In this document: positions 1 through 6,906 of the stretch, piece by piece
Layout: each line of letters opens with the position of its first letter
How positions within the stretch are numbered: position 1 is the first letter of the stretch
NCBI GenBank assembly: GCA_016213985.1
Contig: JACRPJ010000009.1
Location: 1-6,906 of the forward strand
Reading direction: 5' to 3'
DNA length: 6,906 nt
Origin: Candidatus Woesearchaeota archaeon
GTDB taxonomy: Archaea; Nanobdellota; Nanobdellia; Woesearchaeales; GW2011-AR9
Notes under the pieces: model-generated
Database searches by the model: none
What the model saw: only the letters and a program-made list of their open reading frames with translations
Told to the model about the DNA's origin: nothing
Made by a program: the position numbers and the translations under genes

Positions 1-1
1 C

Positions 2-3000
2 ACCATAAATGCCATCAATAAAGTTATGCCTTACTTGGAAACGGCGATTAAAATAGCTGGGATTTCTTGTGTAAGCGCATTTACGCTAAAGATGGTGGTT
101 CGTTATGTAAGGATTGTAACGTCCAAGATTGAGGCGTTTGCAGTTAAGAAATGTCCTTATAATCAGAACGTATTATTATTGGATAGCGAAAGAGATGTAA
201 TTTGCAATGATGGAATTGAAGATTCATATGATAAAGCTGGAGCTTGTAAAGATGACGCTAATTCTAATGAAAAAAATACTTTAGATGATAAATGTCCCGC
301 TACTGCAGGCATGTGGAAAACGGAGAAATATCTTGACCAAGCGTATAGGTGGACTTGTGATAGATTTTTCTGCAGAAAAGTTCCCGCAGGATGGACGTCG
401 AATAAAGAAAAGCACCAAGTGGATGCAGTAATAATTGAGCAGACGCAATGCGCTGCCAGCAGTCGGGGAATTCCCTTGAGGCTGATAGAAAACTGCAATG
501 AAGTAGTTAAAGAAACTGTCAATCCCACTCAAATCAGCGCTCTTTATCTGGACTTAAAGAAAAAAGGGACTTTCCCCTGTTACCTTAATTCGTTAAATGA
601 CCAATATTATTATGCCGATCCACAGCAGGAGGAAGAGAAGAAAACAGTTCAATTACAGTGGTTAGCGCCGCGCACAGTTAAGATTGAAGAGGCTTTGGCT
701 ACTCCAAATAAAAATCTGTTTGCCTACCGGCCCCCCGGCTCAGAGGAGTTATTGGTAGGACAGGATAGAACCTGCAAAAATGTGTGCAAGAGCCAGCTCG
801 GGTTCAAGGCGGATGAAGATTTTGGTGTTCCCACCAATCGTTATCTAAAAAGCGCATGGGAGAACGGTAGTTTTGGATGTTATAAAGAAGTAATTAATGA
901 AAAAGTATCTGGCATTGGTTTGGGTGGAAAAGTTATCTTCCAAGGAAAAGACCCTGAACATAAACTGCCTGAAGGGGCCTATCCGGCGGGGTATACTGCT
1001 GATTGTTTTATCAACTTTAATTCTAAAGGAGACCCTATTGAACCAGCAGACAGAGAAACTGGTATGCTTCAATGTGTATGTGTTCCGGATGAGAAGCCCG
1101 CCAAAGCACCTTATGGAGCTCGATTAGCGGAGAAGGAGGAAGATTGGCTGTACCGTCAAGCGGATATTTACCGCAGCAGTAAAGTGTGGGGAACATACTA
1201 TCCAGAATGGCGTTACTATCGCGGAAGAGATTTCTCATCAGCTTTTGGAGCAGATTCACCTTTGGATTATATTGGCAGTGAGAAAACTGAGCATGAAGTT
1301 AATCCTCATACCCAAATAATTGGAACATTCCAGACGATATGCTTGCCCGGAATTAGAGCACGACTGGTTATGTTAAGAAGCATATTACAAGCAGTACAAG
1401 GTTGCATACTTGATGCCAAGAAAAATGGATTGCAAGATGCAGGGACGTGTAAAACTTTATTCTCTCAGCAAGTATGTGGATTACTGTACAAAGGCATCGC
1501 CTATCTCGCTTCGGGATGCAGCCCATTTAGCTTTCAAGATGCAGGTAAAGAAGGGAAAGGTGGAACGCTGGAGGGCGTAGCCGCAGTTTCTTCTGCGGTA
1601 TTTGGCTCAATTGACGATGCGATGTCTTCTTCTATTGATGAAGTTACTTCAGATTATACTAATGGAAATTTAAATGAATTCTTTGCTGGTGGAGCAAAAG
1701 GATACGCTCAATCTATCTGCATGGCCGCATTTGGGTTTGATTGGCCGATGGGGATGGATTTCATTATGGATTCAGCCTATGCGTTCCCTACGGCAACTTC
1801 AGTTGTGGTAGTTCCATCGGAGCGAGAATTTTCAACTTATAATCCTTCCAAAGGAACGGCAGTGTACAACTATAATTTGGGTGTTACAATTTTACCCGGA
1901 TGCAAGATAAAATCTGCTGATGTGTACTTGAAATGTGTGGGACAGGAAGATTTAGGCCATCCGGGAATACAATGCGGTGAGCAAGGATGTGATTGTATAA
2001 ATATTCAGGAAACCACTTCATTGGAAGGAGAAAGAACTATGCCCTTAGAACACGGCAGAATGTTTGACTTAAGAGCCGGAACCGTGGTAGATATGGGTAT
2101 TCCTTCTCCACAGAAAGCTTTAAACACTCATTTTAGATATGATCATGTGGTGGTCAAGTTAAATCTGGATCGGCATGAAGATGCGGAAACCTGCTTTGAT
2201 GAGGGATATGGTGATGGAGTATTTTATTTCCCGCTTACGGATACTTCTCCGCCGGGAGAGTTTGTGTGCCAGGTTATTCCTACCTCAGGTAGATATTTCT
2301 GTCCGGAAATCATGAAGATGTTTGGCGGCGGAGCCGGAGCTTACTTTGAAGAACCGGGAATAAGCTGTTATGACTCTAAGACCCAAACTTGGGCGAACTG
2401 TGACACACCTAATTTGTTTGTGAAAGGAGATTCCATTAAAGTTAGAGGCAATATTATGACTGATGGCGGAAAGTATTGCTTGAAAACTAAGATTAGTGGA
2501 ATGGAGGGGACACCAAGAGAGTATCCATCTGAACTTCTTCCTGAAAGCATTCCTGGACCGTATTATCCGTCTATTCCACTGGGAACAGTAACTGAAGAGA
2601 TGTTTACTGGAGCGGGAAGCACTTTGACTTTAGCTTCGGGAGCGGGATGCAGTGTGTATCCACAGTTTTCTCCGGTAGCTGCCTCATTAACTTCCCAGTC
2701 ATTCACGTTTACTTACGAAGTTGGGGCTTCTGAACAGTACAGAATACAAGTTCCCCCTTCCGTATCTTTAAATTTTGATTCTCTTTCTAGCGGGTACACT
2801 CTTGGGGGGGGTTATCTAACCTATAATAACAATAACTTGCTCACTTCCCCGCAAATCCTGAATGCTTGGTTTAATATCGGCGGGCTCAAAGTAAAGAACT
2901 TAGTAGGTGCGCCTCCCGCAGCAGTAGGAACTACCGGGCAATGTACATACCAAATCGGAGCAGCAGGCGGTTCTGCCGGCGGTTATACTCCCGGATCTAA

Positions 3001-3487
3001 ATCAATTAATGTGGAAATGAGTTTGCTGCAGCCCGATGCCAGCGGCGATTGCTTCGATGCGATAATTCCATTAAAAGCACCGGCGTTTGGGAAAAGCAAG
3101 ACTAGCAAGACTATTACCATTCAGCTTCAGTCTACTGCCTCTCAGGTTACCAGCAAGTTCTATCAGGAATTTAATGCTGGAAATTATGAATATGTGGTCA
3201 AATATGCCCAGCAGATTTTAGATAGAAGAGAGCCGGATTTGGAAGATGCTGAAGCAATTTTTTATATAGTCGCAGCGTACATAATGACCGACACAGTTAA
3301 CTGGAAAGTTTCTCAGAAATCCACCATCTGCAATTACATGGAGATGTTTTTCAACCGCCGGTATGTTACGATAGACCAGCCGGCATCACCATATCCGCCG
3401 GAAGTGGTTAATACAGTAGAGTTTCAGAAGATAAGTAAATATTTGGGAGAGATAAATAGTACGCTTTCCTGTCCAAGTGTAACATGA
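2..3487 (+). CDS. Giant cysteine-rich, membrane-anchored surface protein (5' end probably outside window)
   Basis: I do not recognise a named family. The frame is open to the left edge, and the first ATG (position 26) has no visible ribosome-binding site, so the gene probably starts upstream. Residues below count from that ATG (1153 aa). A moderately hydrophobic helix (about 7-30) is followed by basic residues, then a very long, mostly hydrophilic region with about 38 cysteines. That cysteine content suggests a disulfide-rich protein outside the membrane. Cysteines cluster at 43-157, 250-352, 439-498 and 626-818 (a CGEQGCDC cluster at 650-657). Residues 437-500 look helical (around TICLPGIRARLVMLRS). 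Residues 610-1040 alternate as in beta-sandwich domains rich in Gly, Ser and Thr. Residues 1040-1110 are helical and TPR-like. The stop overlaps the next start as ATGA, indicating co-translation with the pilin-like and transglycosylase genes. Inference: scaffold or adhesin of an envelope or cell-contact apparatus. Confidence 0.85.
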   Translation, partial: TINAINKVMPYLETAIKIAGISCVSAFTLKMVVRYVRIVTSKIEAFAVKKCPYNQNVLLLDSERDVICNDGIEDSYDKAGACKDDANSNEKNTLDDKCPATAGMWKTEKYLDQAYRWTCDRFFCRKVPAGWTSNKEKHQVDAVIIEQTQCAASSRGIPLRLIENCNEVVKETVNPTQISALYLDLKKKGTFPCYLNSLNDQYYYADPQQEEEKKTVQLQWLAPRTVKIEEALATPNKNLFAYRPPGSEELLVGQDRTCKNVCKSQLGFKADEDFGVPTNRYLKSAWENGSFGCYKEVINEKVSGIGLGGKVIFQGKDPEHKLPEGAYPAGYTADCFINFNSKGDPIEPADRETGMLQCVCVPDEKPAKAPYGARLAEKEEDWLYRQADIYRSSKVWGTYYPEWRYYRGRDFSSAFGADSPLDYIGSEKTEHEVNPHTQIIGTFQTICLPGIRARLVMLRSILQAVQGCILDAKKNGLQDAGTCKTLFSQQVCGLLYKGIAYLASGCSPFSFQDAGKEGKGGTLEGVAAVSSAVFGSIDDAMSSSIDEVTSDYTNGNLNEFFAGGAKGYAQSICMAAFGFDWPMGMDFIMDSAYAFPTATSVVVVPSEREFSTYNPSKGTAVYNYNLGVTILPGCKIKSADVYLKCVGQEDLGHPGIQCGEQGCDCINIQETTSLEGERTMPLEHGRMFDLRAGTVVDMGIPSPQKALNTHFRYDHVVVKLNLDRHEDAETCFDEGYGDGVFYFPLTDTSPPGEFVCQVIPTSGRYFCPEIMKMFGGGAGAYFEEPGISCYDSKTQTWANCDTPNLFVKGDSIKVRGNIMTDGGKYCLKTKISGMEGTPREYPSELLPESIPGPYYPSIPLGTVTEEMFTGAGSTLTLASGAGCSVYPQFSPVAASLTSQSFTFTYEVGASEQYRIQVPPSVSLNFDSLSSGYTLGGGYLTYNNNNLLTSPQILNAWFNIGGLKVKNLVGAPPAAVGTTGQCTYQIGAAGGSAGGYTPGSKSINVEMSLLQPDASGDCFDAIIPLKAPAFGKSKTSKTITIQLQSTASQVTSKFYQEFNAGNYEYVVKYAQQILDRREPDLEDAEAIFYIVAAYIMTDTVNWKVSQKSTICNYMEMFFNRRYVTIDQPASPYPPEVVNTVEFQKISKYLGEINSTLSCPSVT

Positions 3488-4041
3488 ACACTCAAAGCAA
3501 AGGAGTAACTGAACTGTTGGTGATGTTGATAATGGTAGTGCTTACTTCAGGAACGGTATTGCTGTTAGTACAATCGGGAATAATTACAGTTAAGGCTGAG
3601 AATGAGCAAGTGCCGATATTAAATGCAGAGTTCATTCCGATGGGAAGGGAAGGCTCTTTGGCAGTGAAGGAGTTCCAGCTTTGCGATTATGTTGACCCCG
3701 GATATAACTGTGTGAACGAAGGAGATACTTTTGTTTCGGGAAGCGAAGTGCATTTCCGGTTCGTGGTCGAAAGCAGTACTTACAACGGCGATATAATGCT
3801 GGTGGAAAATTATCGGGTAAAAGACTCGCAGGGAAAGATCCTCTTTGATGTGGATGAGAAGAATAACTTCCACTTCGATATCCCTAGCAGTGAGCTTAAA
3901 GAGAAAGTATCGTTTAAAGATTATTTTGTTATAGCCGACGATGCTCCTGAAGGAGAATATTCGTTAGAATTAATTGTAGAAAATCCTCTGTTGGTAAAGA
4001 GGACAGTTACATTGAAAACGTTTAAAGTGGTGAGTGAGTAA
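3484..4041 (+). CDS. Pilin-like (class III signal) membrane-anchored protein with beta-rich ectodomain
   Basis: A 185-aa protein with a short polar N-terminus (MNTQSKG), then VTE and an uninterrupted hydrophobic stretch (about 11-36). This resembles archaeal type IV pilin/archaellin precursors, where a prepilin peptidase cuts after a K/R-G pair; here the cut would fall after G7, with a glutamate at mature position 3. The remaining 145 or so residues are polar and alternate as in a beta-sandwich (for example VHFRFVVES and SLELIVENP), with only two cysteines (about 67 and 75). The start overlaps the previous stop (ATGA) and the stop overlaps the next start (TAATG). No clear Shine-Dalgarno sequence precedes it, so it is probably translated by coupling. 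It may be a minor pilin or a simple single-pass anchored Ig-like protein; the sequence cannot separate these. The CDS is secure; the pilin reading is moderate. Confidence 0.85.
   Translation: MNTQSKGVTELLVMLIMVVLTSGTVLLLVQSGIITVKAENEQVPILNAEFIPMGREGSLAVKEFQLCDYVDPGYNCVNEGDTFVSGSEVHFRFVVESSTYNGDIMLVENYRVKDSQGKILFDVDEKNNFHFDIPSSELKEKVSFKDYFVIADDAPEGEYSLELIVENPLLVKRTVTLKTFKVVSE
4029..4033 (+). promoter_or_regulatory. Ribosome-binding site for the SGNH-SLT gene
   Basis: GGTGA lies 7 nt before the ATG at 4041 and matches the archaeal anti-Shine-Dalgarno core (GGAGGTGAT). It sits inside the end of the preceding gene and supports the start that overlaps that gene's stop (TAATG). Confidence 0.55.
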
Positions 4042-5573
4042 TGCGGAGAACTAAACTGACTTCGTTTGTAATTATGTTAATGTTAGTTGTAACTATTTTA
4101 CCTAATGTGTTGGCAGAGACTTCTTGTGCCACTAATGAAGTTGCTCTGTTAGGAGATTCGCTCACCGTAGGGTGGGGGAAAGAATTCATTAAAGCGTGTG
4201 GAAATGAGCCGATTAATTATGCTATTGAAGGGGCTACTACAGGAGAGATGCTAGCTAAGGTCAACAGCATAAGCCCTACGGTTCGCACTTTAATTGTTCT
4301 GGGAGGGACTAATGATATTAATAATGATGTGGGCACAATAGAGATAACGAATAATTTAGGGGCAATTTACTTAGCGGTTAGAGAGAATGGGGTGGAAAGA
4401 GTAGTTGCCATTACCATACCTCCGTTTAATAAGAAAGATATGCCTGAGAAAAATTTTGTGGTTGGAGCAGTGAATGAATGGATTAGGAATCAGGAAGGAT
4501 ATTCTGTCGACCAAGTGATAGATTTTTACAGCTTATTAGTTGGGGTAGCACCATGTATGCACCCAACTTACGGCGGTTCGTGTGATAATGTTCATCCTAA
4601 TGCTAAAGGATATCAAGCAATGTCAGATAAAGTGTTGAATGAGGTGTTTGGGTATTCTATTGCACCTTCACAGATACCGATTCTGCCACCAAGCGTCCCT
4701 TCAGGATATGAAGCGGCGGAGCCAGAACTTGCGGTTTCCCAGAAAGTTCCTAAGAATCTGCCGCAGCGATGGAAAGAAATTGATGAAACTTGGATCAGAG
4801 TTGGCCCTTATGTTGGTGGAATTGGAAATGGCTTTGTATGGGATAATTCTCTGGGGGATTGGAACTGGAGGAATTTTGAGGAAGTTTATTTTACATTAAC
4901 TTATGCACCAGCGCCAACTGCAGTAGGAAAAGTATACAAGCCCAGTCCGGGCGGAAATGAGTATAACGAGTTAATTCAGCAGGCGGCACAAGCACTTGAG
5001 ATAGAAGCTCCATTAATCAAAGCACTTATGAAATACGAATCCCAGTTTAATCCCACTGCAACGTCTGAAGGTAACTGTAAAGGGTTAATGCAAGTATGTT
5101 CAGGTAGTTGGGATGGGTGTTTCAATTCGCTCAGTACTCAATACTCTCTCAAAAACGACCCTTATGATCCAAAGTCCAGTATTTTCGTTGGAACTTGCGT
5201 GTTAAAAAGTAAGTTGGCAGGAGTAAGTGGCTGTGGAATTAATGCAGAAAGTGAAGATAGAGTGAAATGTGTGATTGCAGCGTATAATGCTGGTGAAGGG
5301 TTGATAAATTCTGCAGCAAAAGATGTTGGTGCTCCTGCAACCTGGTCGGCAGTGAATCAAAAGTTACAAGATGAAAACTTTGTCAAACAGAATCCAAAAT
5401 ATAATACGCCTTGGTTTAATGCGGAGGTTTGTAAAGGTCATCCGGGTGTTACCAGAAGAGCGTGCAAGTTTATGAAAATTAATAGTTACGTGAATTCAGT
5501 TTACAATATGTATTTGAGTTACAAGACTTACGGTTTAAGTGGAACCGGAACTTCAGCTAGTGTGAGTAAATAA
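4041..5573 (+). CDS. Secreted SGNH/GDSL hydrolase - lytic transglycosylase (SLT) fusion
   Basis: A 510-aa exported enzyme with two catalytic domains. Residues 1-25 form a signal peptide (RRTK, hydrophobic core, likely cut after VLA). Residues about 33-205 are an SGNH/GDSL hydrolase with all four blocks: GDSL with nucleophile S40, G64, GGTND with N91, and DNVH with D182 and H185. A proline-rich and aromatic linker follows (about 210-300). Residues about 305-430 are an SLT lysozyme-like domain with catalytic E333 in KYESQFNP, GLMQV (348-352) and AAYNAGEG (413-420). Twelve cysteines after the signal peptide suggest disulfides. Family knowledge: SGNH enzymes include peptidoglycan O-acetylesterases, and lytic transglycosylases cleave MurNAc-GlcNAc bonds. 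Inference: a bifunctional wall-opening enzyme serving the upstream surface apparatus, comparable in role to the lytic enzymes of pili and type IV secretion systems. Bond specificity is not determined by sequence. Confidence 0.93.
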   Translation: MRRTKLTSFVIMLMLVVTILPNVLAETSCATNEVALLGDSLTVGWGKEFIKACGNEPINYAIEGATTGEMLAKVNSISPTVRTLIVLGGTNDINNDVGTIEITNNLGAIYLAVRENGVERVVAITIPPFNKKDMPEKNFVVGAVNEWIRNQEGYSVDQVIDFYSLLVGVAPCMHPTYGGSCDNVHPNAKGYQAMSDKVLNEVFGYSIAPSQIPILPPSVPSGYEAAEPELAVSQKVPKNLPQRWKEIDETWIRVGPYVGGIGNGFVWDNSLGDWNWRNFEEVYFTLTYAPAPTAVGKVYKPSPGGNEYNELIQQAAQALEIEAPLIKALMKYESQFNPTATSEGNCKGLMQVCSGSWDGCFNSLSTQYSLKNDPYDPKSSIFVGTCVLKSKLAGVSGCGINAESEDRVKCVIAAYNAGEGLINSAAKDVGAPATWSAVNQKLQDENFVKQNPKYNTPWFNAEVCKGHPGVTRRACKFMKINSYVNSVYNMYLSYKTYGLSGTGTSASVSK

Positions 5574-5582
5574 ATTGTCAGA

Positions 5583-5664
5583 GATTAATATGCATATCAT
5601 AACCTCCATCACCTCCCGCGAAATCCTGGACAGCCGCGGCAATCCGACGATTGAAGTAGATGTT
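5583..5664 (+). repeat. Left copy of the enolase 5'-end direct repeat
   Basis: This segment matches 6739-6829. The match begins with 12 identical bases (GATTAATATGCA) spanning the start codon. It then runs through nine fewer bases than the right copy, and continues as 19 codons encoding the same residues with eight synonymous third-position differences. It finishes with 15 identical bases (ATTGAAGTAGATGTT, 5650-5664). Similarity stops abruptly after 5664. Confidence 0.9.
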
Positions 5665-5670
5665 TTTTAA
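5590..5670 (+). pseudogene. eno: Truncated enolase N-terminus (26-codon stub)
   Basis: The frame starts at ATG 5590, encodes 26 residues including [17 protein letters not shown] (the conserved enolase N-terminal signature), and hits TAA right after an added Phe codon. Full enolases are over 400 residues, so nothing catalytic remains: the substrate loop and barrel are absent. There is no good Shine-Dalgarno sequence in the 16 nt between the preceding stop and this ATG. Third positions are GC-rich (15 of 24 sense codons after Met), against 8 of 27 in the corresponding part of the intact copy at 6746. The residue identity with synonymous-only codon differences shows that both copies diverged as working coding sequence. 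The best reading is that this is the original 5' end of eno, left behind by an insertion. A decayed tandem duplicate is the alternative. Confidence 0.88.
5650..5664 (+). repeat. Candidate attachment core, left (15 bp)
   Basis: ATTGAAGTAGATGTT is identical to 6815-6829 and marks the exact point where the stub stops resembling enolase. If a site-specific event built this locus, this is the likely crossover core at the left junction. No recombinase is present to confirm it. Confidence 0.45.
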
Positions 5671-5672
5671 TT
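5661..5672 (+). terminator. Possible oligo-T transcription terminator
   Basis: A run of six T residues (5663-5668) followed by AATT lies between the surface operon and the promoter at 5698. Archaeal RNA polymerase can terminate at T-runs without a hairpin, so this could insulate the two units. One short run is weak evidence. Confidence 0.3.
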
Positions 5673-5686
5673 CACAACGCTTACGT

Positions 5687-5698
5687 TACTTAGTCACA
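5687..5698 (+). repeat. Operator-like direct repeat, copy 1
   Basis: TACTTAGTCACA occurs here and at 5710-5721, 23 nt apart start to start (about two helical turns), bracketing the TATA element. Its core ACTTAGT is an ACT-n-AGT dyad. Here the dyad extends imperfectly to 13 nt (GTTACTTAGTCAC, 5685-5697), as expected for a dimeric regulator site. Confidence 0.6.
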
Positions 5699-5711
5699 AA
5701 AAGTTTATATA
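5698..5711 (+). promoter_or_regulatory. Archaeal BRE/TATA promoter for the HEPN-nucleotidyltransferase-eno unit
   Basis: A purine-rich BRE-like AAAAAG (5698-5703) precedes TTTATATA (5704-5711), centred about 26 nt before the ATG at 5733. In archaea transcription starts roughly 25 nt downstream of the TATA centre, so the transcript would begin at or next to the start codon (leaderless). This agrees with the absence of a Shine-Dalgarno sequence before 5733. Downstream genes are packed without room for another promoter, so this may also drive eno. Confidence 0.7.
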
Positions 5712-5721
5712 CTTAGTCACA
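5710..5721 (+). repeat. Operator-like direct repeat, copy 2
   Basis: Second exact copy of TACTTAGTCACA. It begins in the last two bases of the TATA element and occupies the interval between TATA and the predicted transcription start. A protein bound here would block TBP/TFB or polymerase loading, so it is a plausible autorepression site for the module downstream. Confidence 0.6.
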
Positions 5722-5732
5722 TAAATCAGCCT

Positions 5733-6120
5733 ATGAACGTGCAAAGCCATCTGGAGAGCCTGAAAGAAAGTGTGAGAGAGCTCGAAGAAGCAGTCAAAAA
5801 AGGACTTTCGTTTAAACAACGTTCGCTTGGATTTCATGCTTCGGCAGCAGCTATGGATATGCTGGAGATAATTTTTCATGAGCACAATTTAGTCGACCCG
5901 GGGTTTGTGGTCAAGCACGAATGGTTAAATTCACCCAAGAAAATCAAAGAAAAGTTCCCATTTGACTTCCCTCATAAATCAGAAATCATCTCGTTAGCTT
6001 CCAAAATTGAAGCACAAAGAAACAAGTTGTGTTATGGGAAGCGCCAGAGTGAAGAGGTTTTGGAAAACTTAGTCAAAGACTTTAACTCATTGAAAGAAAT
6101 ATTTACTGAGGTAACCGGAC

Positions 6121-6131
<11 letters not shown>
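5733..6131 (+). CDS. HEPN-like small helical protein of a nucleotidyltransferase pair
   Basis: A 132-aa, predominantly alpha-helical protein. Helices are visible at about 3-23, 27-52, 67-75, 81-100 and 105-127. Near the end of the fourth helix it carries RNKLCYG (96-102). This aligns by position and flanking residues with the R-x4-6-H ribonuclease motif of HEPN proteins, often written RNxxxH. Here the histidine position is Y101 and no histidine occurs at 101-103, so canonical RNase activity is doubtful. The gene begins leaderless behind the TATA element and overlaps the downstream nucleotidyltransferase by 11 nt, the usual layout of MNT/HEPN toxin-antitoxin operons. In those systems the HEPN protein is an RNase toxin and the nucleotidyltransferase neutralises it by AMPylation. 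Whether this variant is a toxin, a substrate-binding partner or an unrelated helical subunit cannot be told from sequence. Confidence 0.82.
6108..6112 (+). promoter_or_regulatory. Ribosome-binding site for the nucleotidyltransferase
   Basis: GAGGT inside the end of the HEPN-like gene lies 8 nt before the ATG at 6121. It supports that start and the 11-nt overlap. Confidence 0.6.

Positions 6132-6906
<775 letters not shown>

Noticed and set aside
26..28. ATG at 26 as the true start of the giant protein
   Set aside because: The frame continues open to the window edge and no Shine-Dalgarno sequence or TATA element precedes this ATG, so a 5'-partial gene is more likely; it cannot be settled without upstream sequence.
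163..532. Open frames on the - strand opposite the giant gene's 5' part
   Set aside because: They lie wholly inside a long gene with recognisable cysteine-domain composition, have no promoter or ribosome-binding site, and encode no recognisable motif.
4639..4899. 86-codon open frame on the + strand inside the SGNH-SLT gene
   Set aside because: It is an out-of-frame shadow of the linker region of a gene with clear catalytic motifs on both sides.
5565..5576. TATA-like AGTAAATAAATT before the eno stub, as the original eno promoter
   Set aside because: It is centred only about 20 nt before the stub ATG, lacks a purine-rich BRE and is built mostly from the last codons of the transglycosylase gene; too weak to call.
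5583..5594. The 12-bp identity GATTAATATGCA as the crossover site instead of the 15-bp core
   Set aside because: It would make the stub part of the cassette and leave no reason for its sharp end at 5664. It remains a second possibility, but the 15-bp core explains both the stub's end and the in-frame repair.
5687..5721. The paired 12-nt repeats as a CRISPR or integron-type array
   Set aside because: There are only two copies separated by an 11-nt gap that contains most of the TATA element, and no associated cas or integrase gene; an operator is a better fit.
5671..5732. Frameshifted continuation of enolase after the stub
   Set aside because: Compared with the sequence after 6829, no similarity persists in any frame beyond the 15-bp core, so this is a junction and not a frameshift.
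5694..5885. 63-codon open frame on the - strand across the module promoter
   Set aside because: It overlaps the TATA element, the direct repeats and the HEPN-like start, and its protein shows nothing recognisable.

Overview
The window looks like part of a DPANN-type archaeal chromosome (Woesearchaeota/Pacearchaeota-like; this placement is inference). The supporting signs are: an archaeal TATA element centred about 26 nt before a start codon with no leader; a short type IV pilin-like (class III) N-terminus; a nucleotidyltransferase/HEPN pair of a kind I associate with DPANN genomes; and very tight gene packing with ATGA and TAATG stop/start overlaps. Everything real reads on the + strand. No tRNA, rRNA, CRISPR array or recombinase gene is visible.

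Region 1 (2-5573) is a translationally coupled cell-surface operon of three genes. The first is a very large cysteine-rich protein with an N-terminal membrane segment, whose start probably lies outside the window. The second is a small pilin-like membrane-anchored protein. The third is a secreted two-domain enzyme: an SGNH/GDSL hydrolase fused to a lytic transglycosylase (SLT), with all signature residues of both domains present. The set suggests an envelope-spanning or cell-contact apparatus equipped to open peptidoglycan, which archaea do not make.

Region 2 (5574-5732) is short but dense. It holds a 26-codon stub of enolase ending in a T-run, then a promoter whose TATA box is flanked by two 12-nt direct repeats.

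Region 3 (5733-6744) is a two-gene HEPN/nucleotidyltransferase module resembling a toxin-antitoxin pair. Both proteins depart from the canonical catalytic motifs.

Region 4 (6746-6906) is the 5' end of an apparently functional enolase gene, one base after the module and cut by the window edge.

The most striking observation is that the HEPN/nucleotidyltransferase module sits between two copies of the enolase 5' end. Over 19 aligned codons the copies encode identical residues, yet they differ at eight third positions, and they share an exact 15-bp end. This is what is expected if a cassette of about 1.17 kb integrated inside eno and supplied a recoded replacement for the gene's start, with a strong ribosome-binding site embedded in its last gene. 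Enolase expression now appears tied to the module's promoter.
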